NCBI GenBank assembly: GCA_024134725.1
Contig: CP099863.1
Coordinates: forward strand, 1,049,501 to 1,113,500
Origin: Bacillus sp. 1780r2a1
Lineage (GTDB): Bacteria > Bacillota > Bacilli > Bacillales > Bacillaceae_H
Length of the DNA: 64,000 nt
Reading direction: 5' to 3'
A model generated the notes under the pieces. It ran no database searches and had not been told where the DNA came from. It saw only the letters and a program-made list of their open reading frames with translations. Shown piece after piece: positions 35,926 to 45,586 of this stretch. Position numbers and translations under genes: made by a program. Position 1 is the stretch's first letter. Each line of letters starts with the position of its first letter.

Positions 35926-36573
35926 ATGAAAATCATTGATCAGTTAATTTCCGCAAAATTTATTCCTGTTATTCGAACGGATAGTTTTCAAGAAGCTGAA
36001 CAGATTTGCGATATCTTGGTTGAAGAAGGAATCAATACGATTGAGTTGACGCTATCAATCCCGGAAGCTACTAAGCTCGTAACGAAGCTGAAAAATCGAT
36101 ACGGAAACAATGTGACGGTTGGAATGGGAACTGTTCAAACAGTCGAGGAGCTTCAAGAATCAATTGATGCAGGCAGTGAATTTATTGTTACGCCGTATGC
36201 AGAAAATGAAGTGGTTGATCAGGTAACAGAAGTTCCGATTATTCCTGGCTGCATGACCGTAAGTGAAATTGCAAAGCTAAAAAGCAAAGGGTTTAAATTA
36301 ATTAAAGTGTTTCCTGCATCGGTAGTAGGACAGTCATTTATAAAATCATCACTAAGCATTTTCCCTGATGTAAAGCTAATGCCTACTGGGGGAATTAGCG
36401 GAACGACAGGAATTGAGTGGATTGAAAATGGAGCTAGCTGTGTAGGAATAGGCAGCGATCTTAATAAAACGTATCAGACCAAAGGAGAACAAGGGCTACG
36501 TCAATATATCAAGCAAATCTTACAAGTAAAGGAAAGCTTAAATAAGGGGGAGACGTTATGTTCAAAAAGATAA
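35926..36573 (+). CDS. kdgA: 2-dehydro-3-deoxy-phosphogluconate aldolase
   Basis: This 215-residue class I aldolase splits KDPG into pyruvate and glyceraldehyde 3-phosphate. The opening FIPVIRTDSFQEAEQI, the TIELTLSIPEA stretch with the catalytic Glu, VGMGTV, and the Schiff-base Lys in LIKVFPAS are all visible, as is MPTGGIS. The C-terminal extension runs 16 bases into the next gene, so translation is coupled. It completes the lower part of the hexuronate pathway with the kinase upstream. Confidence 0.93.
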   Translation: MKIIDQLISAKFIPVIRTDSFQEAEQICDILVEEGINTIELTLSIPEATKLVTKLKNRYGNNVTVGMGTVQTVEELQESIDAGSEFIVTPYAENEVVDQVTEVPIIPGCMTVSEIAKLKSKGFKLIKVFPASVVGQSFIKSSLSIFPDVKLMPTGGISGTTGIEWIENGASCVGIGSDLNKTYQTKGEQGLRQYIKQILQVKESLNKGETLCSKR

Positions 36574-37577
36574 AGTTAGGCCTATTGGTGAGTGTATCTT
36601 CTTTAGTGTTACTGTCAGCTTGTGGAGGGGGAGGAACAGCTACTACCAGCTCCGGTGAGAAGTCTGTTAGCATGAGGCTCGCGCATAATCAGGGTACTGA
36701 TCATCCTGTGCATAAATCGCTGGAAGAGTTTACGAAACTAGCAAAAGAAGAATCTGATAATAGCGTAAATGTTCAGGTGTTTCCAAGCGGGCAGTTAGGG
36801 CAAGAGCGCGATGTCATTGAGCTCGTGCAATCAGGCACATTAGATTTAGCCAAAGTCAGCGCTAGCGCATTGGAATCGTTTGAAGACAGCTACTCAATTT
36901 TTTCTCTACCGTACGTTTTTAAAAGCCAAGAACATTACTATAACGTAATGGATAACAGCAAATCCGTACAAGAAATTTATAAACTTTCAAAAGACAAAGG
37001 TTTTATTGCTCTTGGCTGGTATGATGCTGGGCAGCGAAATATTTATACAGGTGATAAAGAAGTGAAGTCACCAAAAGATTTAGCAGGCATGAAGATTCGC
37101 GTACAGGAAAGCCAAACGTCTATTGCTATGATCAAAGCAATGGGTGGTTCACCGACACCTATGGCGTTCGGAGAAGTATACACGTCACTGCAGCAAGGAA
37201 TTATTGACGGAGCGGAAAACAACATCACTGCTTTAACGGTAAACAAACACGGCGAAGTAGCAAAAGCGTATACGTTAACAGAGCACCAGTACGTGCCAGA
37301 CATTTTAATCGTCAGCACAAAAACGTGGGATAAGTTATCGGATAGCCAAAAAGACACGTTAGCAAACGCTGTGAAAGAATCATCGGAAAGTCATAAAAAA
37401 GTATGGGCAGATGCTGTGAAGTCGGAAGAAGAAGCGGCTGAAAAGCTAGGTGTTAAAATGTATGAAATCGATAAAGAGCCATTCATTAAAGCTGCTGAGC
37501 CGTTACATGAAGAGTTCGTGAAGAAAAACGAAAGCTACAAAAAGTATTTTGAAGATTTTCAAGCACAGAACAAATAA
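36558..37577 (+). CDS. TRAP transporter substrate-binding lipoprotein (DctP type)
   Basis: This 339-residue solute receptor has a signal peptide ending in a lipobox (LSAC, then GGGG). The DctP-fold body includes MRLAHNQGTDHPVHKS, GQLGQERDVIELVQSG, and MKIRVQESQT with the Arg that usually binds the substrate carboxylate. TRAP transporters of this class import uronates and related acids, and the neighbours are uronate enzymes. The start overlaps the aldolase gene. Unlike the rest of the operon, it is followed by a 361-base gap holding a repeat element before the two permease genes. Confidence 0.92.
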   Translation: MFKKIKLGLLVSVSSLVLLSACGGGGTATTSSGEKSVSMRLAHNQGTDHPVHKSLEEFTKLAKEESDNSVNVQVFPSGQLGQERDVIELVQSGTLDLAKVSASALESFEDSYSIFSLPYVFKSQEHYYNVMDNSKSVQEIYKLSKDKGFIALGWYDAGQRNIYTGDKEVKSPKDLAGMKIRVQESQTSIAMIKAMGGSPTPMAFGEVYTSLQQGIIDGAENNITALTVNKHGEVAKAYTLTEHQYVPDILIVSTKTWDKLSDSQKDTLANAVKESSESHKKVWADAVKSEEEAAEKLGVKMYEIDKEPFIKAAEPLHEEFVKKNESYKKYFEDFQAQNK

Positions 37578-37686
37578 TTGAAGAGATAGGGACGGTAAAT
37601 GAGGATTTCAATCAATCGTCTATCCAACTTGTGGAGAGTTAACCTTTTTATGGTTTGAATATTTTGTTTATTTAGAAAACCAGTTT

Positions 37687-37820
37687 GAAAAAGAATGGAA
37701 TGAAGCGTAAGACACTCGACTCCTGCGGGAGATAAAGGAAGAGCTGAGACCTCGCAGCGTAGCGAGGAGGCTCAGCTTCCTCCCCGCGGAAAGCGAGGGT
37801 CTGTAGCGTAATGGAACAAA
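37687..37820 (-). repeat. Interspersed hairpin repeat inside the TRAP operon
   Basis: This element aligns in reverse complement with 9844-9978. Here its internal inverted repeats are intact: GAGCTGAGACCTCGC pairs in large part with GCGAGGAGGCTCAGC, with an inner CCTCGC/GCGAGG stem around AGCGTA. It contains no credible frame. It fills most of the 37578-37938 gap. It resembles repeats that I recall as common in Bacillaceae genomes, but I cannot name it. It may be a small mobile element or a structured RNA. Confidence 0.65.
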
Positions 37821-37938
37821 CATATTCTAACAACTCTACTTGTTTTAAAAGAAACCATTTCATTATGTCTCAGCCTCTATCTCAAATCAATAAAACGACA
37901 TTATCAACATCATTACCTAATGAAGTAGGAGGTTAACA

Positions 37939-38439
37939 ATGAAAAAAATTGTTGATCGTATTACAGAATTTCTTACATGTTCCTTAATCGTTTTAATGGT
38001 ATTGGCAGCTATCTGGCAGGTGTTTAGCCGATTTATTTTAAATACACCCAGTGCATTTACGGAAGAATTTTTACGCTATTCGCTCATCTGGTTAACGATG
38101 GTAGGCGGAGCTTACGCATTTGGAAAAAAAGAGCACTTAGCGATTGTGTTTATCGTACGAAAGTTTTCCAAAAGTATACAAAAAGTCATTGCGGTTGCGA
38201 CAGATGTTCTAGTTGTTCTGTTTGTGCTATCAATCTTCATGTACGGCGGCTCTTTGGCAATGAATAACGCGGTGGGGCAGATTTCTTCAGCGCTGCAAAT
38301 GCCCATTCAATATTTATATTTAAGCTTAGTTGTATCAGGATGTTTGTTTTTATTTTATGCAATCTTTCATCTTCAAAACACGTTAGGCTTTGGCGTTAAA
38401 GAGAAAAACAAATCCAATAATTCAGAGGTGAATTATTAA
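37939..38439 (+). CDS. TRAP transporter small permease (DctQ type)
   Basis: This 166-residue protein has four membrane helices. The motif RYSLIWLTMVGGAYAFGKKEHLAI is typical of DctQ. It pairs with the large permease, whose ATG overlaps this stop (TAATG). AGGAGG precedes the start. It lies 361 bases after the receptor gene across the repeat element, the only large gap in the operon. The protein stabilises the large subunit in the membrane and helps couple it to the receptor. Confidence 0.9.
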   Translation: MKKIVDRITEFLTCSLIVLMVLAAIWQVFSRFILNTPSAFTEEFLRYSLIWLTMVGGAYAFGKKEHLAIVFIVRKFSKSIQKVIAVATDVLVVLFVLSIFMYGGSLAMNNAVGQISSALQMPIQYLYLSLVVSGCLFLFYAIFHLQNTLGFGVKEKNKSNNSEVNY

Positions 38440-39737
38440 TGGCCTTACAAGCGAGTCTCGTCTTAGTCTTTGTATTTACGTTGTTACTTCTATTTAGTGT
38501 TCCAATTTCGTTTAGTATTGTGATTGCCTCTTTAGTTACGATTATTACGATTATGCCAGTGGATATGGCGATTTTTACAGCAGCTCAGAAAATGGTTACC
38601 GGCATTGACAGCTTTTCTTTACTAGCCGTTCCCTTTTTTATTCTAGCTGGAATCTTAATGAATAACGGAGGAATTGCTTACCGGCTTGTGAATTTCGCTA
38701 AAGTGTTAGTCGGGAAAGCTCCGGGAGCATTAGCTCACTCTAATATTATTGGAAACATGATGTTTGGTTCTTTATCAGGATCATCCGTAGCGGCAGCAGC
38801 AGCAATCGGCGGCGTAATGGGTCCGCTGCAGAAAAAAGAAGGATACGATCCGCGATTTTCAGCAGCAGCGAATATTGCTTCCGCTCCTACGGGCTTAATT
38901 ATTCCACCAAGCGGCACGCTCATTATCTACTCGTTAGTCAGCGGTGGAACGTCAATTGCAGCATTATTTATTGCAGGATACATACCTGGAATTCTATGGG
39001 GAATCGCGTGTATGGTCGTTGCGTTTCTTATCGCTCGAAAAAAAGGATACCGCGTAAACGAAAAAGTGACGGTAAAACTATTTTTCAAAACGTTCCTAGA
39101 CGCTATACCGAGTCTACTGATGATTGTCGTTGTGATAGGAGGAATCGTTGCAGGAATTTTCACCGCTACGGAAGCCTCAGCGATAGCCGTGTTGTATACG
39201 TTTATTCTATCTTTTGCGATTTACCGTACGGTGAAGTTAAAAGATATGCCAGGTATTCTATTAAATACGGTTTCAATTACGTCGGTTATTATGTTTCTCG
39301 TTGCCGCATCTTCCGTTATGTCATGGGTGATGGCATTTACAGGGTTGCCGGCTTTAATTAGCGACGCTATCTTAAGCATCTCCACGAATATGTACGTGAT
39401 TTTAATTGTTTTAAACATCATTTTATTAGCTATTGGTACCTTTATGGATATCACAGCAGCTGTTTTAATCTTTACACCTATTTTCCTGCCAATCGTACAG
39501 CAATTTGGAATGGATCCGGTTCATTTTGGAATTATGATGGTGCTGAACTTAAGTATCGGAAACATCACGCCGCCAGTTGGCAGCGCTTTATTTGTCGGTG
39601 CTAGCATTGCAAAGCTTGATTTAGAAGACGTAATAAAACCGCTTTTACCTTTTTATCTGGCGATTATCGTCGTTCTTATTCTTGTTACGTTTTTACCGGA
39701 AATCTCATTGTTTTTACCTAAAGTACTAGGTTACTAA
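38439..39737 (+). CDS. TRAP transporter large permease (DctM type)
   Basis: This 432-residue protein with about twelve membrane helices forms the sodium-driven transport channel of the TRAP system. Features include SFSLLAVPFFILAGILMNNGG, GSLSGSSVAAAAAIGG and NLSIGNITPPVGSALFVG, all typical of DctM. It is translationally coupled to the small permease. With the DctP receptor it makes a complete TRAP transporter for an organic acid, most likely a hexuronate or an acidic disaccharide given the downstream enzymes. Confidence 0.92.
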   Translation: MALQASLVLVFVFTLLLLFSVPISFSIVIASLVTIITIMPVDMAIFTAAQKMVTGIDSFSLLAVPFFILAGILMNNGGIAYRLVNFAKVLVGKAPGALAHSNIIGNMMFGSLSGSSVAAAAAIGGVMGPLQKKEGYDPRFSAAANIASAPTGLIIPPSGTLIIYSLVSGGTSIAALFIAGYIPGILWGIACMVVAFLIARKKGYRVNEKVTVKLFFKTFLDAIPSLLMIVVVIGGIVAGIFTATEASAIAVLYTFILSFAIYRTVKLKDMPGILLNTVSITSVIMFLVAASSVMSWVMAFTGLPALISDAILSISTNMYVILIVLNIILLAIGTFMDITAAVLIFTPIFLPIVQQFGMDPVHFGIMMVLNLSIGNITPPVGSALFVGASIAKLDLEDVIKPLLPFYLAIIVVLILVTFLPEISLFLPKVLGY

Positions 39738-39760
39738 CACATAAAATGAAGGAGGCTTAC

Positions 39761-42175
39761 ATGATGACGTTAACAAAGACGTATCATTTTACATTAATAA
39801 AAGAAAAAAGCAATCAGCTTATGTTTAAGCTAGGGGACTCTCATCACTATGCATCTCTTTTCATTTTAGAAGAAGATCTGTTTCGAGTAATGGTGAGTAA
39901 GGGAGAAGAGTTTTCACCAGCAAAGACGTGGCTTGTGGCACCTGATATGGAAGATATTCCGTTTGAGGGTCGAAGCAGATTTGACCTTACGGGGTTTACC
40001 TTACCTGCTTACCATGTTGAAAAGAGTGAGGATGTCGTAACCGTTTACACAAAGCTCTTAAAAGCAGTAATAAAACTGGACGGCTTTAAAATCACGTGGC
40101 TGATGAGACGCAGTGAACAAGATAGCTGGCGACAGGTTGCGATGGACCGAAACACGCAGGCCTATAACTTTGACGGAGCGCTTGGAACCTCTACGTATCA
40201 TTATTTACAGCGAACGTACGAAGAGTCGTATTATGGATTAGGTGAAAAAGCCGGTGAAACCAATCGATACGGAAGAAGGTTTCGCATGCTGAACCTTGAT
40301 CCGATGGGATATGATGCGGAGTGGACCGATCCGCTTTATAAGCATATCCCGTTTTATATAACAAGAAATGAAAAAGAACAAATGTCCTACGGGTTGTTTT
40401 ATGACAGCACGTCAGAGTCCATTTTTGATATGGGAAATGAAATGGATAACTACCACGGCTTGTATCGTTACTATGAGCAAAAAGCCGGTGATTTAGACTA
40501 TTACTTTATCGCTGGTCCAGAAGTGAGCAGCGTTGTAAAGCGCTATACGTGGTTAACAGGAAAAACGATTTTTCCACCAAAATGGAGCTTAGGTTATTCT
40601 GGTTCCACGATGACGTACACGGATGCGCCAAATGCTCAGGAGCAGCTGGAACAATTTTTAGCGGACTGCGAGAAGAATGACATTTTGTGTGATTCCTTCC
40701 AGCTGTCGTCTGGCTATACGTCCATTGACGATAAGCGGTACGTTTTCAATTGGAACCACGATAAGTTTCCGGATATCAAAGGATTCGTTCAGTCTTTTGC
40801 TGATAAAGGAATTCGCTTATGTGCCAATATTAAACCTTGCTTGCTGCAGGACCATCCCATGTTTGAAGAGCTTAAAAAAGAAAACATGTTCATTATGAAC
40901 GCAGCAGGAGATGGACCGGAAATGGTTCAGTTCTGGGATGATATCGGTGCGTATCTTGATTTTACAAACCCTAAAACCGTTAAGTGGTGGAAAGCGCAAG
41001 TCGAAGACAAGCTATTAAAATACGGCATTCAATCTACTTGGAACGATAACAATGAGTTTGAAATTTGGTCTGAAACAGCTCAAGTGAACGGCTTTGGCAA
41101 TCCGCTTGCGTTCAATTATATAAGAAGCTTACAGCCAATCTTAATGATGAAAGCTTCGTATGAAGCGCAAAAAGAGAATAATCCAAACGAGAGACCATAT
41201 TTAATTTCAAGATCAGGTGCACCGGGCATGCAGCGCTATGTGCAAACATGGACGGGTGATAACTACACGAGCTGGAAGACGTTAAAGTATAACAACAAGA
41301 TGGCGGTTGGATTAAGCCTTTCTGGAATCTACAACATCGGACACGACGTGGGAGGATTTGCTGGTCCTGCCCCAGAGTCAGAGCTGTTAGTTCGCTGGGT
41401 GCAAAACGGAATTTTCTATCCGCGCTTTACGATTCATTCGTGGAACGAGGACAAAACGGTAAATGTTCCTTGGATGTATGAAGAAACAACAGAAGCCATT
41501 GCCAATTTAATTAAGTTTCGCTATACCTTACAGCCGTATTTATATACAGCACTGTATCGCGCGCACGCATACTACGAGCCAATGATTAAATCGACGTTCT
41601 ATGATTTCGAAGGAGATCAAAATACGTTCAAAGAAAACGATGACTTCCTGTTAGGTGAGTTTATGCTGGTTCCTTCAGTTGTCGAAAAGGGAGCGACAGT
41701 GCGAGAAGTGTATCTGCCTCATCACAAAGACGGCTGGTTTGATTTCCATACGGGTGACTACTATGAAGGAGGTCAATCCGTTACGTTACCAGCAGCGTTA
41801 GAAGAGAAACCGCCTCTTCTTGTAAAAGGCGGCGCAATCATTCCGATTAATTGTAACGAACCATCGTTTAATGAAACGTCAGACGAACAGCGCGCTATTT
41901 TACTGTTTCCTTCTAAGGGGAATCAGTCATCTCACTATGAACTATATGAAGATGACGGCATTACGGCGCACTATGAAGAGCAATGTAAGAAAATCAACAT
42001 TAATATGGAAACGACAGAAGAACGCATTAACGTTTCTCTTCATTTAAAAGGTGACTATGAGGTACCGTATGAAGAACTGATTTTCACAGTACCCGCTGGA
42101 GAAACGAGAGAAGTCTACGTTAATAATGAATGGACTAAGGTAGAAGATGGACGTTTCAGCGTACGAGTTCGGTAA
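39761..42175 (+). CDS. Glycoside hydrolase family 31 enzyme
   Basis: This cytoplasmic enzyme of about 804 residues belongs to GH31, which includes alpha-glucosidases, alpha-xylosidases and sulfoquinovosidases. The catalytic nucleophile lies in WNDNNEFE (Asp429) and the acid/base in TWTGDN (Asp500). There is no signal peptide, so its substrate must be imported. It sits between the TRAP transporter and uronate enzymes, which suggests a charged alpha-linked disaccharide such as an aldobiouronate, but that is inference. AAGGAGG lies before tandem ATG codons at 39761 and 39764. No carbohydrate-binding module is seen. Confidence 0.87.
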   Translation: MMTLTKTYHFTLIKEKSNQLMFKLGDSHHYASLFILEEDLFRVMVSKGEEFSPAKTWLVAPDMEDIPFEGRSRFDLTGFTLPAYHVEKSEDVVTVYTKLLKAVIKLDGFKITWLMRRSEQDSWRQVAMDRNTQAYNFDGALGTSTYHYLQRTYEESYYGLGEKAGETNRYGRRFRMLNLDPMGYDAEWTDPLYKHIPFYITRNEKEQMSYGLFYDSTSESIFDMGNEMDNYHGLYRYYEQKAGDLDYYFIAGPEVSSVVKRYTWLTGKTIFPPKWSLGYSGSTMTYTDAPNAQEQLEQFLADCEKNDILCDSFQLSSGYTSIDDKRYVFNWNHDKFPDIKGFVQSFADKGIRLCANIKPCLLQDHPMFEELKKENMFIMNAAGDGPEMVQFWDDIGAYLDFTNPKTVKWWKAQVEDKLLKYGIQSTWNDNNEFEIWSETAQVNGFGNPLAFNYIRSLQPILMMKASYEAQKENNPNERPYLISRSGAPGMQRYVQTWTGDNYTSWKTLKYNNKMAVGLSLSGIYNIGHDVGGFAGPAPESELLVRWVQNGIFYPRFTIHSWNEDKTVNVPWMYEETTEAIANLIKFRYTLQPYLYTALYRAHAYYEPMIKSTFYDFEGDQNTFKENDDFLLGEFMLVPSVVEKGATVREVYLPHHKDGWFDFHTGDYYEGGQSVTLPAALEEKPPLLVKGGAIIPINCNEPSFNETSDEQRAILLFPSKGNQSSHYELYEDDGITAHYEEQCKKININMETTEERINVSLHLKGDYEVPYEELIFTVPAGETREVYVNNEWTKVEDGRFSVRVR

Positions 42176-42193
42176 GAAGGAAGGAGACAAAAG

Positions 42194-43615
42194 ATGGGAT
42201 TCTTAAAAGAAGATTTTATGTTGCGTACACCAGCAGCTTTCAAGCTATACGAGCAATTTGCCAAAAACATGCCAATCTATGACTACCATTGTCACCTAAG
42301 CGCAAAAGAAATCGCTGAAAATAGAAGATTTACTTCTGCTACGGAAGCGTGGTTAGAAGGAGATCACTATAAGTGGCGAGCGATGCGTACGTTAGGTATT
42401 GAAGAATACTATATTACGGGAGAAGCTTCTGCTAAGGAAAAATTCATCGCGTGGATTAAAGCCGTTCCGCTTCTCATCGGCAATCCACTTTACCACTGGA
42501 CGCATTTAGAATTAGCACGCTACTTTGACTATCACGAAGTCGTGAAAGAAAAAGATGCGGAGAAGATATGGAATCACTGTGAAGAAATCGTTCGTTCAAC
42601 AGAATTCACAACGCAATCGCTGATTAAGCAGTCAAACGTTTCCGTTATTTGTACCATTAACGATCCGTTAGAAGACTTATCGTATCACGTGGAGCTGCAG
42701 CAAAATGATGAGTTTCCAGTAAAGGTATTGCCAACCTTTCGACCGGACGCCATTCTTCACATACAGAGTCAGAACTTTTCTTCTTATATCCAGTCGTTTC
42801 TGAACGTATCGTCTGATGAAGTGACGGTGGAGTCTTTAATAGCGAACATTGATGCGTACGTAGACAAATTTCACGAAGCGGGCTGCCGCTTAGCTGACCA
42901 CGGACTAACGACGTTTACGTACGTAGATGCAAAGCCGGATGAAGTGAATGAAATCATAAAGAAAAGGCTAGAGGGAGCAGCGCTTTCTTTAGAAGAAGAA
43001 CATAAGTATGTATCGCTTATCATGCAGCACCTAAGTGGAATGTACGCTCGTAAGGATTGGGCGATGCAGCTTCACCTGGGGCCAATTCGAAATAATAATA
43101 CGCTAGCGTTTAAAACAAGCGGTCCTGACGCAGGCTATGATTCTATTTCCAACCAGCAGTTTGCCGAAGAGCTGAACAAATTTTTCGACGCGCTGAACGT
43201 AAAGGGAGAATTACCAAGAACCATTGTCTTTCCGTTAAACCCTACTGAACAAGAAGCGATTGCTTCAACGCTTGGCAACTTCCAGCAAGCCGGAATTAAA
43301 GGGAAAATGCAGCTCGGTACCGCTTGGTGGTTTAACGATCACAAAGAAGGCATGCTGCGTCAAATGAACGTGTTAGCCAACTACGGCGTAATCAGTACGT
43401 TTATCGGCATGCTGACGGACTCGAGAAGCTTCTTATCTTACGCACGACACGAGTATTTCCGCCGGATTTTATGCGACTTATTTGGTCAGTGGATGGAAGA
43501 GGGAGAAATTCCAGACGACGTAAACGAAGTCGGTGGAATCATTGAAGATATTTGCTATAACAACGCAGCGAACTACTTTACCATTAGCAATACAAAACTG
43601 AAGGTGGGAGTGTAA
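42194..43615 (+). CDS. uxaC: Glucuronate isomerase
   Basis: This 473-residue enzyme of the amidohydrolase fold converts glucuronate to fructuronate and galacturonate to tagaturonate. Visible features are IYDYHCHLSAKEIAENRRF, with the metal-binding His pair, and the C-terminal FIGMLTDSRSFLSYARHEYFRRILC. GGAAGGAGA lies before the ATG. The gene follows the GH31 gene by 18 bases and is followed by uxuA after five bases. With UxuA and the SDR oxidoreductase it forms the glucuronate branch; no tagaturonate branch (UxaA/UxaB) is present in the window. Confidence 0.95.
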   Translation: MGFLKEDFMLRTPAAFKLYEQFAKNMPIYDYHCHLSAKEIAENRRFTSATEAWLEGDHYKWRAMRTLGIEEYYITGEASAKEKFIAWIKAVPLLIGNPLYHWTHLELARYFDYHEVVKEKDAEKIWNHCEEIVRSTEFTTQSLIKQSNVSVICTINDPLEDLSYHVELQQNDEFPVKVLPTFRPDAILHIQSQNFSSYIQSFLNVSSDEVTVESLIANIDAYVDKFHEAGCRLADHGLTTFTYVDAKPDEVNEIIKKRLEGAALSLEEEHKYVSLIMQHLSGMYARKDWAMQLHLGPIRNNNTLAFKTSGPDAGYDSISNQQFAEELNKFFDALNVKGELPRTIVFPLNPTEQEAIASTLGNFQQAGIKGKMQLGTAWWFNDHKEGMLRQMNVLANYGVISTFIGMLTDSRSFLSYARHEYFRRILCDLFGQWMEEGEIPDDVNEVGGIIEDICYNNAANYFTISNTKLKVGV

Positions 43616-43620
43616 GCATA

Positions 43621-44712
43621 ATGAAAATGTCATTTAGATGGTACGGAACAAGCGATACGATTCCATTAACATATATTAAGCAGATTCCAAGTATGAGAGG
43701 AATTGTTTCCGCTATTTATGATATACCGGTCGGTGAAGTGTGGCCTGAAAGTAGAATTCAAACGTTAAAAAAAGACATTGAAGACGCAGGTCTTGAGCTA
43801 ACGGTTATTGAAAGCGTGCCTGTTCATGAAGATATCAAACTAGGCTTGCCAACGCGTGATCAATATATTGCTAGTTTCCAGCAAACGCTGAAAAACCTAA
43901 GTGCAAGCGGCATTACGACGGTGTGCTATAACTTCATGCCGGTTTTCGACTGGACGAGGTCGTCACTGGAGCACCGTTTAGAAGATGATTCCACGTGCCT
44001 TAGCTATGATAACAGCGTCATTGAGCTAATGGATCCAGTGAAAGGAAATCTATCGCTGCCGGGTTGGGATACAAGCTATGAGAAAGAAGAGCTGGCTCAG
44101 CTTTTTGAACAATATCGCTCAGTAGGAACAGAAGAACTTTGGGATAACCTTTCCTACTTTTTAGAACAGGTCATCCCTGTTGCTGAACAGGTAGGCATTA
44201 ACCTGGCTATGCATCCGGATGATCCACCTTGGTCCATCTTTGGACTGCCGCGCATCATCACAAATGAACAAAATATCGAGCGCCTTCTTTCTTTATATGA
44301 AAGTCCAAACCACGGACTGTGTTTTTGCACAGGCTCTTTAGGAGCGCTTGAAACCAATAATTTACCACAGATGGTTCGGAAATTTGGCTCACAGGGGAGA
44401 ATTCACTTTGTTCATGCGAGAAACGTGAAGCGAACAGGTGAAAAGTCATTTAATGAAACGGCTCATCCTTCTGAGTACGGTTCTGTGGATATGTACGAAG
44501 TGTTAAAAGCGCTTCATGACGTTTCGTATAACGGTCCAATTCGTCCGGATCACGGGCGTATGATTTGGGGAGAAACAGGTAAGCCTGGCTACGGCTTGTT
44601 TGACCGTGCGTTAGGTGCAACGTACTTAACGGGACTGTGGGAAGCTATTCAAAAAGACCAGCAAAGCGTAAACGGAGGGAAAACACATGACGTCGCTGCC
44701 GTTAGAAAATAA
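43621..44712 (+). CDS. uxuA: Mannonate dehydratase
   Basis: This 363-residue TIM-barrel enzyme dehydrates D-mannonate to 2-keto-3-deoxygluconate. The opening MSFRWYGTSDTIPLTYIKQIP, the MHPDDPP metal site, HFVHARNVK and IRPDHGRMIWGE are hallmark stretches. It directly precedes the gene of the oxidoreductase that makes its substrate, with a 26-base overlap. Its product feeds the KdgK/KdgA pair encoded at the start of the operon, so the pathway is complete within this locus. Confidence 0.95.
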   Translation: MKMSFRWYGTSDTIPLTYIKQIPSMRGIVSAIYDIPVGEVWPESRIQTLKKDIEDAGLELTVIESVPVHEDIKLGLPTRDQYIASFQQTLKNLSASGITTVCYNFMPVFDWTRSSLEHRLEDDSTCLSYDNSVIELMDPVKGNLSLPGWDTSYEKEELAQLFEQYRSVGTEELWDNLSYFLEQVIPVAEQVGINLAMHPDDPPWSIFGLPRIITNEQNIERLLSLYESPNHGLCFCTGSLGALETNNLPQMVRKFGSQGRIHFVHARNVKRTGEKSFNETAHPSEYGSVDMYEVLKALHDVSYNGPIRPDHGRMIWGETGKPGYGLFDRALGATYLTGLWEAIQKDQQSVNGGKTHDVAAVRK

Positions 44713-45529
44713 AGTCGCTGTTGTAACCGGTGGAGCGGGCGTGTTAGGCGCTGCTTTCAGCGCAGCTCTAGCTAAAGCGGGTGCCAAAGTGGCCATCTTA
44801 AACCGAACGTTAGAAAAAGCAGAAGCACTAGCGAATCAGCTCAATCAAGAGGGAGGTCAAGCGCTTGCTGTCAGCGCAGACGTTACGAATGAAGCATCCC
44901 TAAAAGCAGCAAAGGAAATCATCAATCGCCACTGGGGTGAAATTGACCTCTTGGTAAACGGAGCAGGAGGGAATCATCCTAAGGCAACAACAACTCAAGA
45001 ATATTTCAGCTGTGACGCTGAACTGAGTGATAACACGGTTACTTTCTTCAATCTTGAGCCGGATGACGTCCGCTTTGTGATGGACTTGAACTTCATGGGC
45101 ACGCTTCTTCCTACGCAGGTGTTTGCTGCGGATATGATTCAAAAAGAAGCGGGAACCATCATTAATATCTCGTCTATGAACGGCTTTACGCCCCTTACGA
45201 AAATTCCGGCATACAGCGGTTCAAAAGCAGCCATTAACAACCTCACACAGTGGTTGGCGGTGCACTTTGCGACTTCCAATATACGAGTAAACGCCATTGC
45301 ACCAGGATTCTTTTTAACGGCTCAAAATGAAAAGCTGTTATTAAAAGAAGACGGTACGCCAACGGACCGAGCAAAAAAAATCGTTGACCATACGCCAATG
45401 GGCCGCTTTGGAGACAAAGAAGACCTGGTCGGCACGCTCCTATACTTAGCAGACGACAGCATGTCTCGCTTCGTAACGGGTGCTGTTATTCCGGTTGACG
45501 GTGGATTTTCAGCGTATTCTGGTGTTTGA
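44687..45529 (+). CDS. uxuB: D-mannonate oxidoreductase (fructuronate reductase), SDR type
   Basis: This 280-residue short-chain dehydrogenase interconverts fructuronate and mannonate with NAD(P)H. The cofactor motif VVTGGAGVLGAAF, the NGAGGNHP stretch, the catalytic Ser in NISSMNGF and YSGSK (YxxxK) are present. The SDR form of this enzyme is the one found in Bacillus hexuronate operons, unlike the long-chain form of enteric bacteria. The start has GGAGGG and overlaps the uxuA end. It is the last gene before a strong terminator. Confidence 0.88.
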   Translation: MTSLPLENKVAVVTGGAGVLGAAFSAALAKAGAKVAILNRTLEKAEALANQLNQEGGQALAVSADVTNEASLKAAKEIINRHWGEIDLLVNGAGGNHPKATTTQEYFSCDAELSDNTVTFFNLEPDDVRFVMDLNFMGTLLPTQVFAADMIQKEAGTIINISSMNGFTPLTKIPAYSGSKAAINNLTQWLAVHFATSNIRVNAIAPGFFLTAQNEKLLLKEDGTPTDRAKKIVDHTPMGRFGDKEDLVGTLLYLADDSMSRFVTGAVIPVDGGFSAYSGV

Positions 45530-45548
45530 TTTGAAGCTTTTATCATAG

Positions 45549-45586
45549 AAATAGCCGAGCGCTGCGTGCGCATCGGCTATTTTTGA
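45549..45586 (+). terminator. Terminator at the end of the hexuronate operon
   Basis: A 10-bp perfect stem (45549-45558 with 45573-45582) with a GC-rich inner part, followed by T residues. Confidence 0.88.

Noticed and set aside
37660-37865. Terminal inverted repeats that would make the hairpin repeat a MITE
   Set aside because: The AAACCAGTTTG-like and AAACCATTT-like ends are in direct rather than inverted orientation, and no clear target-site duplication is visible.
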